Assembly (NCBI RefSeq): GCF_026788005.1
Contig: NZ_JABEPE010000002.1
Location: 62,001 to 126,000 of the forward strand
DNA length: 64,000 bases
Source of the DNA: Alteromonas sp. a30
Lineage (GTDB): Bacteria; Pseudomonadota; Gammaproteobacteria; Enterobacterales; Alteromonadaceae
Direction: 5' to 3'
In this document: in pieces, positions 53,638-60,902 of the stretch
Layout: the number at the start of each line of letters is the position of its first letter
Numbering within the stretch: the stretch's first letter is position 1
Notes under the pieces: model-generated
What the model saw: the letters and a program-made list of their open reading frames with translations, nothing else
What the model was told of the DNA's origin: nothing
The model's database searches: none
Program-made: the position numbers and the translations under genes

Positions 53638-54821
53638 TAGGTGAGCTCCCGCAGTATTTGATTGGCAATATGGCGACTTTCAATATCATGTGTGATGACA
53701 GATTCAATGCTATTTAAATCACAAGCATTGATACGCTCAACTACTTTAGCGTTAATTCGAGCAATATCGGTAAAGCGGATTTGACGATTAAGAAACGCGG
53801 CAACGGAAATTTCATTCGCGGCATTTAAGGCTGTGCTCGCCCATTGACCCGCATCTACAGCGTTAATCGCTAACTCAAGATTAGGAAAACGTTGAAAATC
53901 AGGCGGGCAGAAGGTTAATTCATTAAGCTGCATAAAGTCGAGAGCCTCAACACCTGAATCGATACGTTCGGGATAGGCCATCACATGAGCAATAGGGATA
54001 CGCATATCGGAACGTCCCATTTGCGCTAAAACCGAACCGTCTTGATACTGCACCATTGAATGGATAACGCTTTGCGGATGGACAACAATTTGAATCATGT
54101 CTTTGGGCATATGAAACAACCAGTGCGCCTCGATAAATTCCAACCCTTTGTTCATCATTGTGGCGGAATCGACAGAAATTTTTCGTCCCATATCCCAATT
54201 AGGATGGTTACATGCCTGTTCTGGCGTTACAGTCTCAAGCTCGGCTAAAGGCGTATTCAAAAAAGGCCCGCCTGAGCCGGTAAGCAAAAGCTTTTTAATA
54301 CCAAGCTGAGTTGCCTGTTCATTTGAATGGATAGCTTGAGGCAAGCATTGAAAAATAGCGTTGTGTTCACTGTCAACGGGCAACAACAAAGCGTTGTTTT
54401 CTTTAACCGATTGCATAAACAAACTACCAGACATCACTAAGGATTCTTTGTTCGCCAGCAAGATTCGTTTACCCGCTTTTGCTGCCGCGTAGGTGGGAGC
54501 TAAACCGGCAGCGCCCACTATGGCAGCCATCACCATATCAACTTCTGGCAAGGTGGCTATGGTGATTAGCCCTTCTTCCCCAACCAATATTTCTGTTACA
54601 ACACCCGCGTCGTTCAGTTTCGACTTCAGCGTTTGATACTGCGCTTCATCAGCACACACAATATATTGAGGATGAACCGCCTTGGCTTGTTCAACCACCA
54701 TATCAATTTGTGAGAAACAGGATAGAGCAAACACACGGTATTTATCAGGGTGATGCTTCACCACATCTAACGTACTAATACCAATGGATCCCGTGGAGCC
54801 TAAGACACAAATGTTCTGCAT
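53637..54821 (-). CDS. ispC: 1-deoxy-D-xylulose 5-phosphate reductoisomerase IspC (Dxr)
   Basis: Turns DXP into MEP with NADPH, committing carbon to isoprenoids. The start is the ATG at 54819-54821 (394 aa, MQNICVLGSTGSIG). Motifs: GSTGSIG cofactor loop, LLANKESLVMSG, GSGGPFLNT and HPNWDMGRKISVDSATMMNK. Here it follows cdsA (TAATG overlap), whereas E. coli has it before uppS-cdsA. Confidence 0.96.
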   Translation of the reverse strand: MQNICVLGSTGSIGISTLDVVKHHPDKYRVFALSCFSQIDMVVEQAKAVHPQYIVCADEAQYQTLKSKLNDAGVVTEILVGEEGLITIATLPEVDMVMAAIVGAAGLAPTYAAAKAGKRILLANKESLVMSGSLFMQSVKENNALLLPVDSEHNAIFQCLPQAIHSNEQATQLGIKKLLLTGSGGPFLNTPLAELETVTPEQACNHPNWDMGRKISVDSATMMNKGLEFIEAHWLFHMPKDMIQIVVHPQSVIHSMVQYQDGSVLAQMGRSDMRIPIAHVMAYPERIDSGVEALDFMQLNELTFCPPDFQRFPNLELAINAVDAGQWASTALNAANEISVAAFLNRQIRFTDIARINAKVVERINACDLNSIESVITHDIESRHIANQILRELT

Positions 54822-55684
54822 TAGGCCATCCACGAAACGTAGCAAAGCGCAAAAATAGGAAATGCGGCGGTTAAACTATCGATTCGGTCAAGCAAGCCAC
54901 CGTGACCCGGCAGCAAATTACCACTGTCCTTGCAACCTGCGGAGCGCTTAAACATGCTTTCATTTAAGTCACCCAACGCGGATACTGCTACTGTTAACCC
55001 ACCAATTAATAGATGAATCCAGATACGGCTGTATTCCACCTGATAATGCAAAGCAGCAAAACCAATAATCGCTGAAGACGCAGCAATACCGCCAAATAAA
55101 CCTTCAAGGGTTTTACCCGGAGACACGTTTGGACGTAACTTCAAGCGACCAAACTTAACACCTACGAAAAAGGCACCTATATCTGCCGCCCATACGATAC
55201 CTAACACATAGAAAATGAGAGAAGCGCCATACAGTGGCTCAACATCGTAGAGACTCGTACGTAAGGTGACAATCGCCACCCATGTTGGAATAAGGGTGAG
55301 GATACCGAAACTACCACGCCAAAATACACTGGTTCGCCAAAATGAATTATATCGCGGGTACACAATAATCAGTGCTAAGGAGATAAACCACCATAGGGCA
55401 GCAACCGAAAGTATCCAACGATAAACTGCATTTAGCTGGCCCTGAACCCAGATTGCCTCTATGGGAATTGAATACGTAAGGAACAAACATATGCCTAGAA
55501 TAAGAACGGTATAAATAGACTTAAAAATACCAATGGTGAGCCCAGTTAGATTTGCCCACTCCCATGCACCTAAGGCCATAACAACCGCCACAGCCAATAA
55601 AAATCCTTGGAGAGGTAGAAACAGAATGGCAAACAGGGCAAGAGGCGCCAATATCAATGCCGTAACAATACGTTGTTTTAACAC
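54821..55684 (-). CDS. cdsA: Phosphatidate cytidylyltransferase CdsA
   Basis: Makes CDP-diacylglycerol from phosphatidate and CTP, the branch point for phospholipids. The 287-aa protein has eight hydrophobic segments and the CdsA signature at SMFKRSAGCKDSGNLLPG followed by HGGLLDRIDSL in the C-terminal quarter. It lies 15 bp behind uppS and is coupled to ispC through the one-base overlap. Confidence 0.95.
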   Translation of the reverse strand: MLKQRIVTALILAPLALFAILFLPLQGFLLAVAVVMALGAWEWANLTGLTIGIFKSIYTVLILGICLFLTYSIPIEAIWVQGQLNAVYRWILSVAALWWFISLALIIVYPRYNSFWRTSVFWRGSFGILTLIPTWVAIVTLRTSLYDVEPLYGASLIFYVLGIVWAADIGAFFVGVKFGRLKLRPNVSPGKTLEGLFGGIAASSAIIGFAALHYQVEYSRIWIHLLIGGLTVAVSALGDLNESMFKRSAGCKDSGNLLPGHGGLLDRIDSLTAAFPIFALCYVSWMA

Positions 55685-55699
55685 TGGAACCCCCTTGTA

Positions 55700-56428
55700 T
55701 TATTCATCATCTTGGTGATCCGGGATTTTGCCATAGCGACGCTGCCTTGAGCAGAACTCATCTACCGCCAATTGGAAAGCATCTTCGTTGAAATCTGGCC
55801 AAAGAGTTTCGGTAAAGTACAACTCAGCATAAGCAATATGCCACAACAAGAAGTTACTAATACGCTTATCTCCACCCGTTCTAATCAATAAATCAACATC
55901 AGGTTGTTCTGACAATGTCGTGAATTCATTGAAACAATCTTCATTAATATCTTGCATCGTTAATTCACCACACTGAACTGACTGAATTAATTGCTTGCAA
56001 GTATTCACAATCTCCCACTTACCGCCGTAGTTAACTGCGATATTGAGAACTAAAGATTGGTTATTCTGCGTTAACGCCTCAGCCTCATTGATTTTACGGA
56101 CAAGCTTATCGTCGAAGCGAGACTTGTCTCCGACAACCTTTAAACGCACATCATTTTTATGAAGTTTTTTCACTTCGCTACCAAGCACGAAGTGAAACAG
56201 CTCCATTAATGTACTAACTTCTTTGGCCGGCCTAAGCCAGTTTTCGCTACTGAAGGCAAACAGTGTAAGGGACTCAATATCGTTCTTGCGACAGAATCTT
56301 ACTGAGCTACGCACGGACTCGACACCTGCCTTGTGTCCAAACGTACGTAGCTTCCCTTTCTTTTTCGCCCATCGACCATTGCCATCCATAATGATGGCAA
56401 CATGACGAGGCATATTAGGGTTACTCAT
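55700..56428 (-). CDS. uppS: Undecaprenyl diphosphate synthase UppS (IspU)
   Basis: Adds eight isopentenyl units to FPP to make the C55 carrier lipid of peptidoglycan and O-antigen. The 242-aa protein starts with HVAIIMDGNGRWAKKKG (catalytic Asp15), then GHKAGVESVR, FAFSSENW, NIAVNYGGKWEIV and LLIRTGGDKRISNFLLW, all cis-prenyltransferase regions. It lies 13 bp behind frr. Confidence 0.96.
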   Translation of the reverse strand: MSNPNMPRHVAIIMDGNGRWAKKKGKLRTFGHKAGVESVRSSVRFCRKNDIESLTLFAFSSENWLRPAKEVSTLMELFHFVLGSEVKKLHKNDVRLKVVGDKSRFDDKLVRKINEAEALTQNNQSLVLNIAVNYGGKWEIVNTCKQLIQSVQCGELTMQDINEDCFNEFTTLSEQPDVDLLIRTGGDKRISNFLLWHIAYAELYFTETLWPDFNEDAFQLAVDEFCSRQRRYGKIPDHQDDE

Positions 56429-56441
56429 GCAATTTAAGAGA

Positions 56442-56999
56442 CTAGATTTCCATTAATTCAGCTTCTTTAGCAGCGAGTAGTTCGTCAATCTGCTTAATCA
56501 CGGAATCAGTTAATTTTTGAATTGTTTCCTCGCCTTTGCGTGATTCATCTTCTGAGATTTCTTTTTCTTTCAAAAGCTCTTTGATGTCACTATTCGCATC
56601 ACGACGAATGTTACGTATACCAACACGACCTTGCTCAGCTTCATTACGGACTACTTTAATAAGGTCTTTACGCCGTTCTTCCGTAAGGGGAGGCATAGGA
56701 ATGCGGATTGTTGTCCCGGCAGTAACAGGGTTTAGTCCCAAGTCAGAAGACATAATGGCCTTTTCAACTGCCTGAATGGTACTTTTATCAAAAACCGTTA
56801 AAGCCAAGGTTCTTGAATCTTCTGCGGTCACATTTGCTAATTGATTTAGCGGCGTATCAGCACCGTAGTAAGAAACTTGAATGCCATTTAAAAGGCTCGG
56901 ATGCGCACGACCTGTGCGGATTTTGCTAAAGTTCGATTTTAGAGCAGAAATAGTTTTTTCCATACGCTGTTCTGCATCAGCTTTGATCTCATCAATCAT
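56442..56999 (-). CDS. frr: Ribosome recycling factor
   Basis: Splits the post-termination ribosome together with EF-G. The 185-aa protein has the RRF signatures [16 protein letters not shown] and [18 protein letters not shown], and a three-helix-bundle C-terminal region ([20 protein letters not shown]). It lies 13 bp behind pyrH. Confidence 0.97.
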   Translation of the reverse strand: MIDEIKADAEQRMEKTISALKSNFSKIRTGRAHPSLLNGIQVSYYGADTPLNQLANVTAEDSRTLALTVFDKSTIQAVEKAIMSSDLGLNPVTAGTTIRIPMPPLTEERRKDLIKVVRNEAEQGRVGIRNIRRDANSDIKELLKEKEISEDESRKGEETIQKLTDSVIKQIDELLAAKEAELMEI

Positions 57000-57012
57000 G
57001 ACTTACCTTTAA

Positions 57013-57759
57013 TTATTGTGCAGTGTTTGTTATTAATGTCCCGACAGGCTGCCCTTCAATCACTGCCTTTAAGCAGCCAGGCTTATTCATGTTAAACACA
57101 CAGATTGGCATATTATGATCGCGCGCCAAAGTAAAGGCAGCTAAGTCCATTACCTTTAATTCACGCTCTAATACCTGTTGGTAATTCAGCGCATCATACA
57201 AGACTGCGTCAGGATTTTTATTTGGGTCTTCGCTGTATACGCCATCAACTTTCGTTGCTTTCATAACAACATCAGCGTCAATTTCTATGCCGCGTAAACA
57301 GGCTGCAGAATCGGTTGTGAAGAAAGGATTGCCTGTGCCCGCAGAAAAGATAACAACTCGGCCAGTGCGCAATAAGCTAATTGCATCGGCCCAGTTATAA
57401 GGGTCACAAACACCATTTAGAGGAATTGCTGACATCACTCTGGCTGCAACGTTGGCTCGATGTAATGCATCACGCATCGCAAGACCATTCATCACAGTCG
57501 CTAGCATCCCCATGTGATCACCAACGACTCGGTTCATTCCAGCTGCTGCTAATCCTTCCCCACGGAAAAGATTGCCACCACCAATAACCAAGCCAACTTG
57601 CACTCCCATGGCAAGTATCTCTTTAATTTCTCCGGCCATCCTGTCCAAGACTTTTGGGTCGATTCCGAACCCCTCACTACCCATGAGCGCTTCGCCACTC
57701 AATTTCAACAAAATACGGTTATACTTTGCCTTTTTCGTCGTACTAAATGAATCAGTCAT
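57013..57759 (-). CDS. pyrH: Uridylate kinase PyrH
   Basis: Phosphorylates UMP to UDP; hexameric amino-acid-kinase fold. I start it at the ATG 57757-57759 (248 aa). A GTG at 57780 is possible but lacks its own ribosome site, while aagggg lies 12 nt before the ATG. Motifs: [41 protein letters not shown] and KVDGVY. It is separated from tsf by a hairpin-rich 234-bp spacer. Confidence 0.95.
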   Translation of the reverse strand: MTDSFSTTKKAKYNRILLKLSGEALMGSEGFGIDPKVLDRMAGEIKEILAMGVQVGLVIGGGNLFRGEGLAAAGMNRVVGDHMGMLATVMNGLAMRDALHRANVAARVMSAIPLNGVCDPYNWADAISLLRTGRVVIFSAGTGNPFFTTDSAACLRGIEIDADVVMKATKVDGVYSEDPNKNPDAVLYDALNYQQVLERELKVMDLAAFTLARDHNMPICVFNMNKPGCLKAVIEGQPVGTLITNTAQ

Positions 57760-57858
57760 TGAATCGGATGTCCCCTTCACCTGAATTATTTACTCAAGAT
57801 TTGCCTACGGAACCCCACTCAGTGGTTAATGCTCCATTGGACGTAATTTTCACTTTTC

Positions 57859-57885
57859 CCCAATCCTTGGGTTCGTAATTACGAA
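57859..57885. repeat. Two abutting inverted repeats between tsf and pyrH
   Basis: CCCAA-tcc-TTGGG (57859-57871) is immediately followed by the perfect 14-bp palindrome TTCGTAATTACGAA (57872-57885), which in turn abuts the large hairpin at 57886. Confidence 0.45.
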
Positions 57886-57966
57886 AAGGCACCTCTAAGG
57901 TTTGTTCTCTTTTAAGGACGGAGAATAATCCTTCACTTAAAAGAGAACAAACCCGCTAGGTGCCTT
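57886..57966 (-). terminator. Large hairpin, probable terminator of the rpsB-tsf transcript
   Basis: AAGGCACCT (57886-57894) pairs with AGGTGCCTT (57958-57966). After an internal loop an 18-bp perfect stem joins 57899-57916 with 57936-57953 around a 19-nt loop. On the minus strand the base of the stem is followed by a short TTTT, about 50 nt after the tsf stop, consistent with termination. Confidence 0.55.
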
Positions 57967-58014
57967 CCGCTAGTTTAACCGACTCCAGTTAAAGACTAAA
58001 GCCGGACAACCAAC

Positions 58015-58887
58015 TTATTTTTTAGCAGCTTCCATTTGAGCTGCAACTTCTGCTGCGAAGTCTTCTTCTTTCTTCTCGATACCTTCACCGACTTCGAAAC
58101 GAACGAAGTTGATGACATCAGCACCCTTAGACTTAAGAAGATCACCAACGCTTGTGCTTGGATCTTTAACGAAAGGCTGACCTGTTAAACTGATTTCGCC
58201 AGTGAATTTCTTCATGCGACCAGCAACCATTTTTTCAGCAATATCAGCAGGCTTACCACTTTGAACAGCAATGTCGATTTGAATTTCTTTTTCTTTCTCA
58301 ACAACATCAGCTGGTACATCTTCAGGCTTCACGAATTGGGGGCTTGCAGCAGCAACGTGCATTGCTACGTCTTTCGCTAATTCTTCATCACCACCATTTA
58401 GAATAGCAATAACGCCGATACGACCACCGTGTACATATGCACCAAGGTTGTCACCTTCAACGCTAACGACACGGCGAGGAGAGATGTTTTCACCAATTTT
58501 AGCAACCAATGTGTCGCGAGTATCAGCAACTGTTGTGCCGTCTAATTCAAGTGCGTTTACATCCTCGATGCTGCTTGATTTGTTTGTGTGAGCAAGCTCA
58601 AGAACTTTGTTACCGAACGCTAAGAAACCTTCGTCACGCGCAACGAAATCAGTTTCACAGTTCAATTCCATCATGGTTGCTACGCCGCTGTCGATCTTAG
58701 TTAAGATCACACCTTCAGCTGCGATACGGCCCGCTTTTTTGGCGGCTTTTGCTTGACCAGACTTGCGCATGTTTTCAATGGCTAGCTCGATGTCACCGTC
58801 AGTTTCAACCAACGCTTTTTTACAATCAAGCATACCTGCACCAGTACGCTCACGAAGTTCTTTAACAAGGGCTGCAGTCACTGCCAT
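58015..58887 (-). CDS. tsf: Translation elongation factor Ts
   Basis: Nucleotide exchange factor for EF-Tu. The 290-aa protein opens with a UBA-like domain ([20 protein letters not shown]) and carries [14 protein letters not shown]-like text ([16 protein letters not shown]) and the dimerisation and coiled-coil regions. It follows rpsB with a 152-bp spacer bearing an attenuator-like hairpin, as in E. coli. Confidence 0.97.
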   Translation of the reverse strand: MAVTAALVKELRERTGAGMLDCKKALVETDGDIELAIENMRKSGQAKAAKKAGRIAAEGVILTKIDSGVATMMELNCETDFVARDEGFLAFGNKVLELAHTNKSSSIEDVNALELDGTTVADTRDTLVAKIGENISPRRVVSVEGDNLGAYVHGGRIGVIAILNGGDEELAKDVAMHVAAASPQFVKPEDVPADVVEKEKEIQIDIAVQSGKPADIAEKMVAGRMKKFTGEISLTGQPFVKDPSTSVGDLLKSKGADVINFVRFEVGEGIEKKEEDFAAEVAAQMEAAKK

Positions 58888-58920
58888 TTTGCTTTCCTCA
58901 GAAATAATTTTTAGTGTTTA

Positions 58921-58947
58921 ACAGACAGGACTTGGCTGCGTGTCTGT
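58921..58947 (-). promoter_or_regulatory. Inverted repeat ACAGACA/TGTCTGT upstream of tsf
   Basis: Perfect 7-bp arms (58921-58927, 58941-58947) with a 13-nt loop, in the leader part of the rpsB-tsf spacer. Confidence 0.4.
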
Positions 58948-58967
58948 CATCCAGAATTCATGTTAAA

Positions 58968-58986
58968 CAGGGGCTTTACGCCCCTG
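58968..58986 (-). terminator. Attenuator hairpin between rpsB and tsf
   Basis: CAGGGGC, loop tttac, GCCCCTG: a 7-bp GC-rich stem followed on the minus strand by TTTAACA. A weak U-run suggests partial termination, giving less tsf than rpsB mRNA. Confidence 0.55.
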
Positions 58987-59039
58987 CTTAGTCTACTTTC
59001 CCGAAATCTTGTCGACTTCAAGACGATGCGTGAAGAAAC

Positions 59040-59768
59040 TTATTCAGCTTCTACGAAGTCATCGCTTTCTGCTTGCACTTCAAGATTGCTATCGCGACCA
59101 GCACTGATAGCGTCAGCAGCAGCGTTCAAATAAAGTTGAACCGCACGGATTGCGTCGTCATTACCAGGGATGATGTAATCGATGTTGTCAGGGTTGCTGT
59201 TTGTATCAACAACAGATACAACAGGGATACCTAGGCTTTTCGCTTCACGGATAGCAATGTGCTCGTGGCTAGCATCAACAACGAATAATACGTCAGGCAA
59301 ACCGCCCATATCTTTGATACCGCCTAAGCTGCTTTCAAGCTTTTCCATTTCTCTTTGAAGCATTAGCGCTTCTTTTTTGGTCAACTTTTCGAAAGTGCCG
59401 TCTTGAGCTTGTTGCTCTAGCTCTTTCAAACGTTTGATTGATTGACGTACTGTCTTCCAGTTAGTCAACATGCCACCCAACCAACGCTTGTTCACATAGT
59501 ATTGATCGCACTTTTTCGCCGCTTCTTTAACTGCATCACCGGCAGCACGTTTAGTACCAACGAACAATACCTTACCTTTCTTAGCAGCTACGCCAGAAAG
59601 GAAACTCATTGCGTCGTTAAAAAGTGGAACGGTTTTTTCAAGATTGATGATGTGAACTTTGTTACGAGCACCAAAGATGAAAGGCTTCATTTTTGGGTTC
59701 CAGTAACGAGTTTGGTGACCGAAGTGAACACCAGCTTGTAGCATGTCGCGCATTGACACATTTGCCAT
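59040..59768 (-). CDS. rpsB: 30S ribosomal protein S2
   Basis: Primary-assembly protein of the 30S head-body junction. The start is the ATG at 59766-59768 (242 aa, [20 protein letters not shown]) with gagga 9 nt upstream; an in-frame extension by 13 residues has no support. Further S2 motifs: [30 protein letters not shown] and [15 protein letters not shown]. It heads the long minus-strand housekeeping run and has a structured leader. Confidence 0.97.
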   Translation of the reverse strand: MANVSMRDMLQAGVHFGHQTRYWNPKMKPFIFGARNKVHIINLEKTVPLFNDAMSFLSGVAAKKGKVLFVGTKRAAGDAVKEAAKKCDQYYVNKRWLGGMLTNWKTVRQSIKRLKELEQQAQDGTFEKLTKKEALMLQREMEKLESSLGGIKDMGGLPDVLFVVDASHEHIAIREAKSLGIPVVSVVDTNSNPDNIDYIIPGNDDAIRAVQLYLNAAADAISAGRDSNLEVQAESDDFVEAE

Positions 59769-59924
59769 GAGAATTTTCCTCTTGTACGGGGTTATGCCTC
59801 CACACATCCCAATTTTCGATTCAGCACGCCGAGCGTTACCGCCCTCTGAACACCCCGAAAATCGTGTCGATGTATGTGTGTTATTTAAATTAAGTTATTT
59901 TGCCTATTTCGAGCTTCGAAATCG
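59769..59924 (-). promoter_or_regulatory. rpsB mRNA leader with S2-type autoregulatory fold
   Basis: A ~155-nt untranslated leader, about the size of the E. coli rpsB leader. A long-range stem joins CGGGGT (59787-59792) with ACCCCG (59852-59857). Directly inside it TTCAG (59820-59824) pairs with CTGAA (59846-59850), closing a GC-rich hairpin. S2 feedback repression through such a leader is established in gammaproteobacteria; the fold here is my reading. Confidence 0.55.
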
Positions 59925-59931
59925 CGGGCGC

Positions 59932-59960
59932 TTTATACCATGATAAGCCCACCAACTCAA
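59932..59960 (-). promoter_or_regulatory. rpsB promoter with GC-rich discriminator
   Basis: On the minus strand TTGAGT (59955-59960), 17-nt spacer, TATAAA (59932-59937), then GCGCCCGCG as discriminator. An AT-rich UP-like tract lies upstream of the -35. The GC discriminator is typical of stringently controlled ribosomal promoters. Confidence 0.65.
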
Positions 59961-60012
59961 ATTTATATTTAATAGCAAATCCCCATATTGTGGTGATGTA
60001 CAGCTAGCGCTG

Positions 60013-60032
60013 GCTCGGCTAAAATGCCGAGC
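60013..60032 (+). promoter_or_regulatory. Hairpin in the map leader
   Basis: GCTCGGC (60013-60019), TAAAAT loop, GCCGAGC (60026-60032): a perfect 7-bp GC stem 26 nt upstream of the map TTG. The loop doubles as the best -10-like hexamer in the spacer. Confidence 0.4.
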
Positions 60033-60058
60033 AAAGTTAGCAATATTGGAACAGTTCA

Positions 60059-60850
60059 TTGTCTATCACGATTAAAACACCGGAAGAAATCGAAAAAATG
60101 CGCGTCGCAGGGCGACTGGCAGCTGAGGTACTTGAAATGATTGGTGAACACGTTAAAAAAGGCGTCACCACAGATGAACTCAATACCTTATGTCACAACT
60201 ATATTGTTGATGTGCAAAAAGGGATCCCTGCGCCTTTAAATTATGGTAATCCTCCCTTTCCTAAATCAATTTGTACGTCGGTAAATCACGTTATTTGTCA
60301 CGGTATTCCCTCTGACAAAAAGCTCAAAGACGGTGATATTGTCAACATCGATGTCACCGTTATTAAAGACGGCTACCACGGTGACACCTCAAAAATGTTT
60401 ATCGTTGGTAAACCCAAAATCATGGCAGAACGTTTGGTTAGCGTCACTCAAGAATGTTTATATAAAGCCATTCGTTTGGTGAAGCCTGGCTGTCGTTTAG
60501 GTGATATTGGTGCCGTCATCCAAGATTACGCTGAAAGCCATAATTATTCGATTGTACGTGAATATTGCGGTCACGGGATTGGCGCAAACTTCCATGAAGA
60601 ACCGCAAGTTGTGCACTATGGCAAGTATGGAACAGGCGAAGAACTCAAAGCAGGCATGTGTTTCACCATTGAACCGATGATCAATGCGGGCAAGCGCCAT
60701 AGCAAATTACTCCCCGATGAGTGGACAGTTGTCACCAAAGATAGAAGCCTGAGCGCCCAATGGGAGCACACTTTACTGGTGACTGAAAATGGTTGTGAAA
60801 TTCTCACCTTGAGAAGTGACGAAGACATTGAACGCGTCATCACCCACTAA
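60059..60850 (+). CDS. map: Methionine aminopeptidase type I
   Basis: Removes the initiator methionine from nascent proteins. The 263-aa protein aligns with E. coli Map from its first residues (SITIKTPEEIEKMRVAGRLA). The start is therefore TTG at 60059-60061, with ttggaa ~8 nt upstream; no ATG could replace it without losing conserved residues. Metal ligands lie in NIDVTVIKDGYHGDTSKMF (two Asp), YCGHGIG (His), TIEPMINAG (Glu) and WEHTLLVT (Glu). It is divergent from rpsB, as in E. coli. Confidence 0.96.
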   Translation: MSITIKTPEEIEKMRVAGRLAAEVLEMIGEHVKKGVTTDELNTLCHNYIVDVQKGIPAPLNYGNPPFPKSICTSVNHVICHGIPSDKKLKDGDIVNIDVTVIKDGYHGDTSKMFIVGKPKIMAERLVSVTQECLYKAIRLVKPGCRLGDIGAVIQDYAESHNYSIVREYCGHGIGANFHEEPQVVHYGKYGTGEELKAGMCFTIEPMINAGKRHSKLLPDEWTVVTKDRSLSAQWEHTLLVTENGCEILTLRSDEDIERVITH

Positions 60851-60902
60851 TCGTTTCTATTCCTAACCTTAATAGGCATTGTGACCTCGTCGGAGTGATT
60901 TA

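Noticed and set aside
59769-59807. 13-residue N-terminal extension of ribosomal protein S2
   Set aside because: S2 proteins begin at [10 protein letters not shown]; the extension lies in the structured leader and includes the ribosome site.
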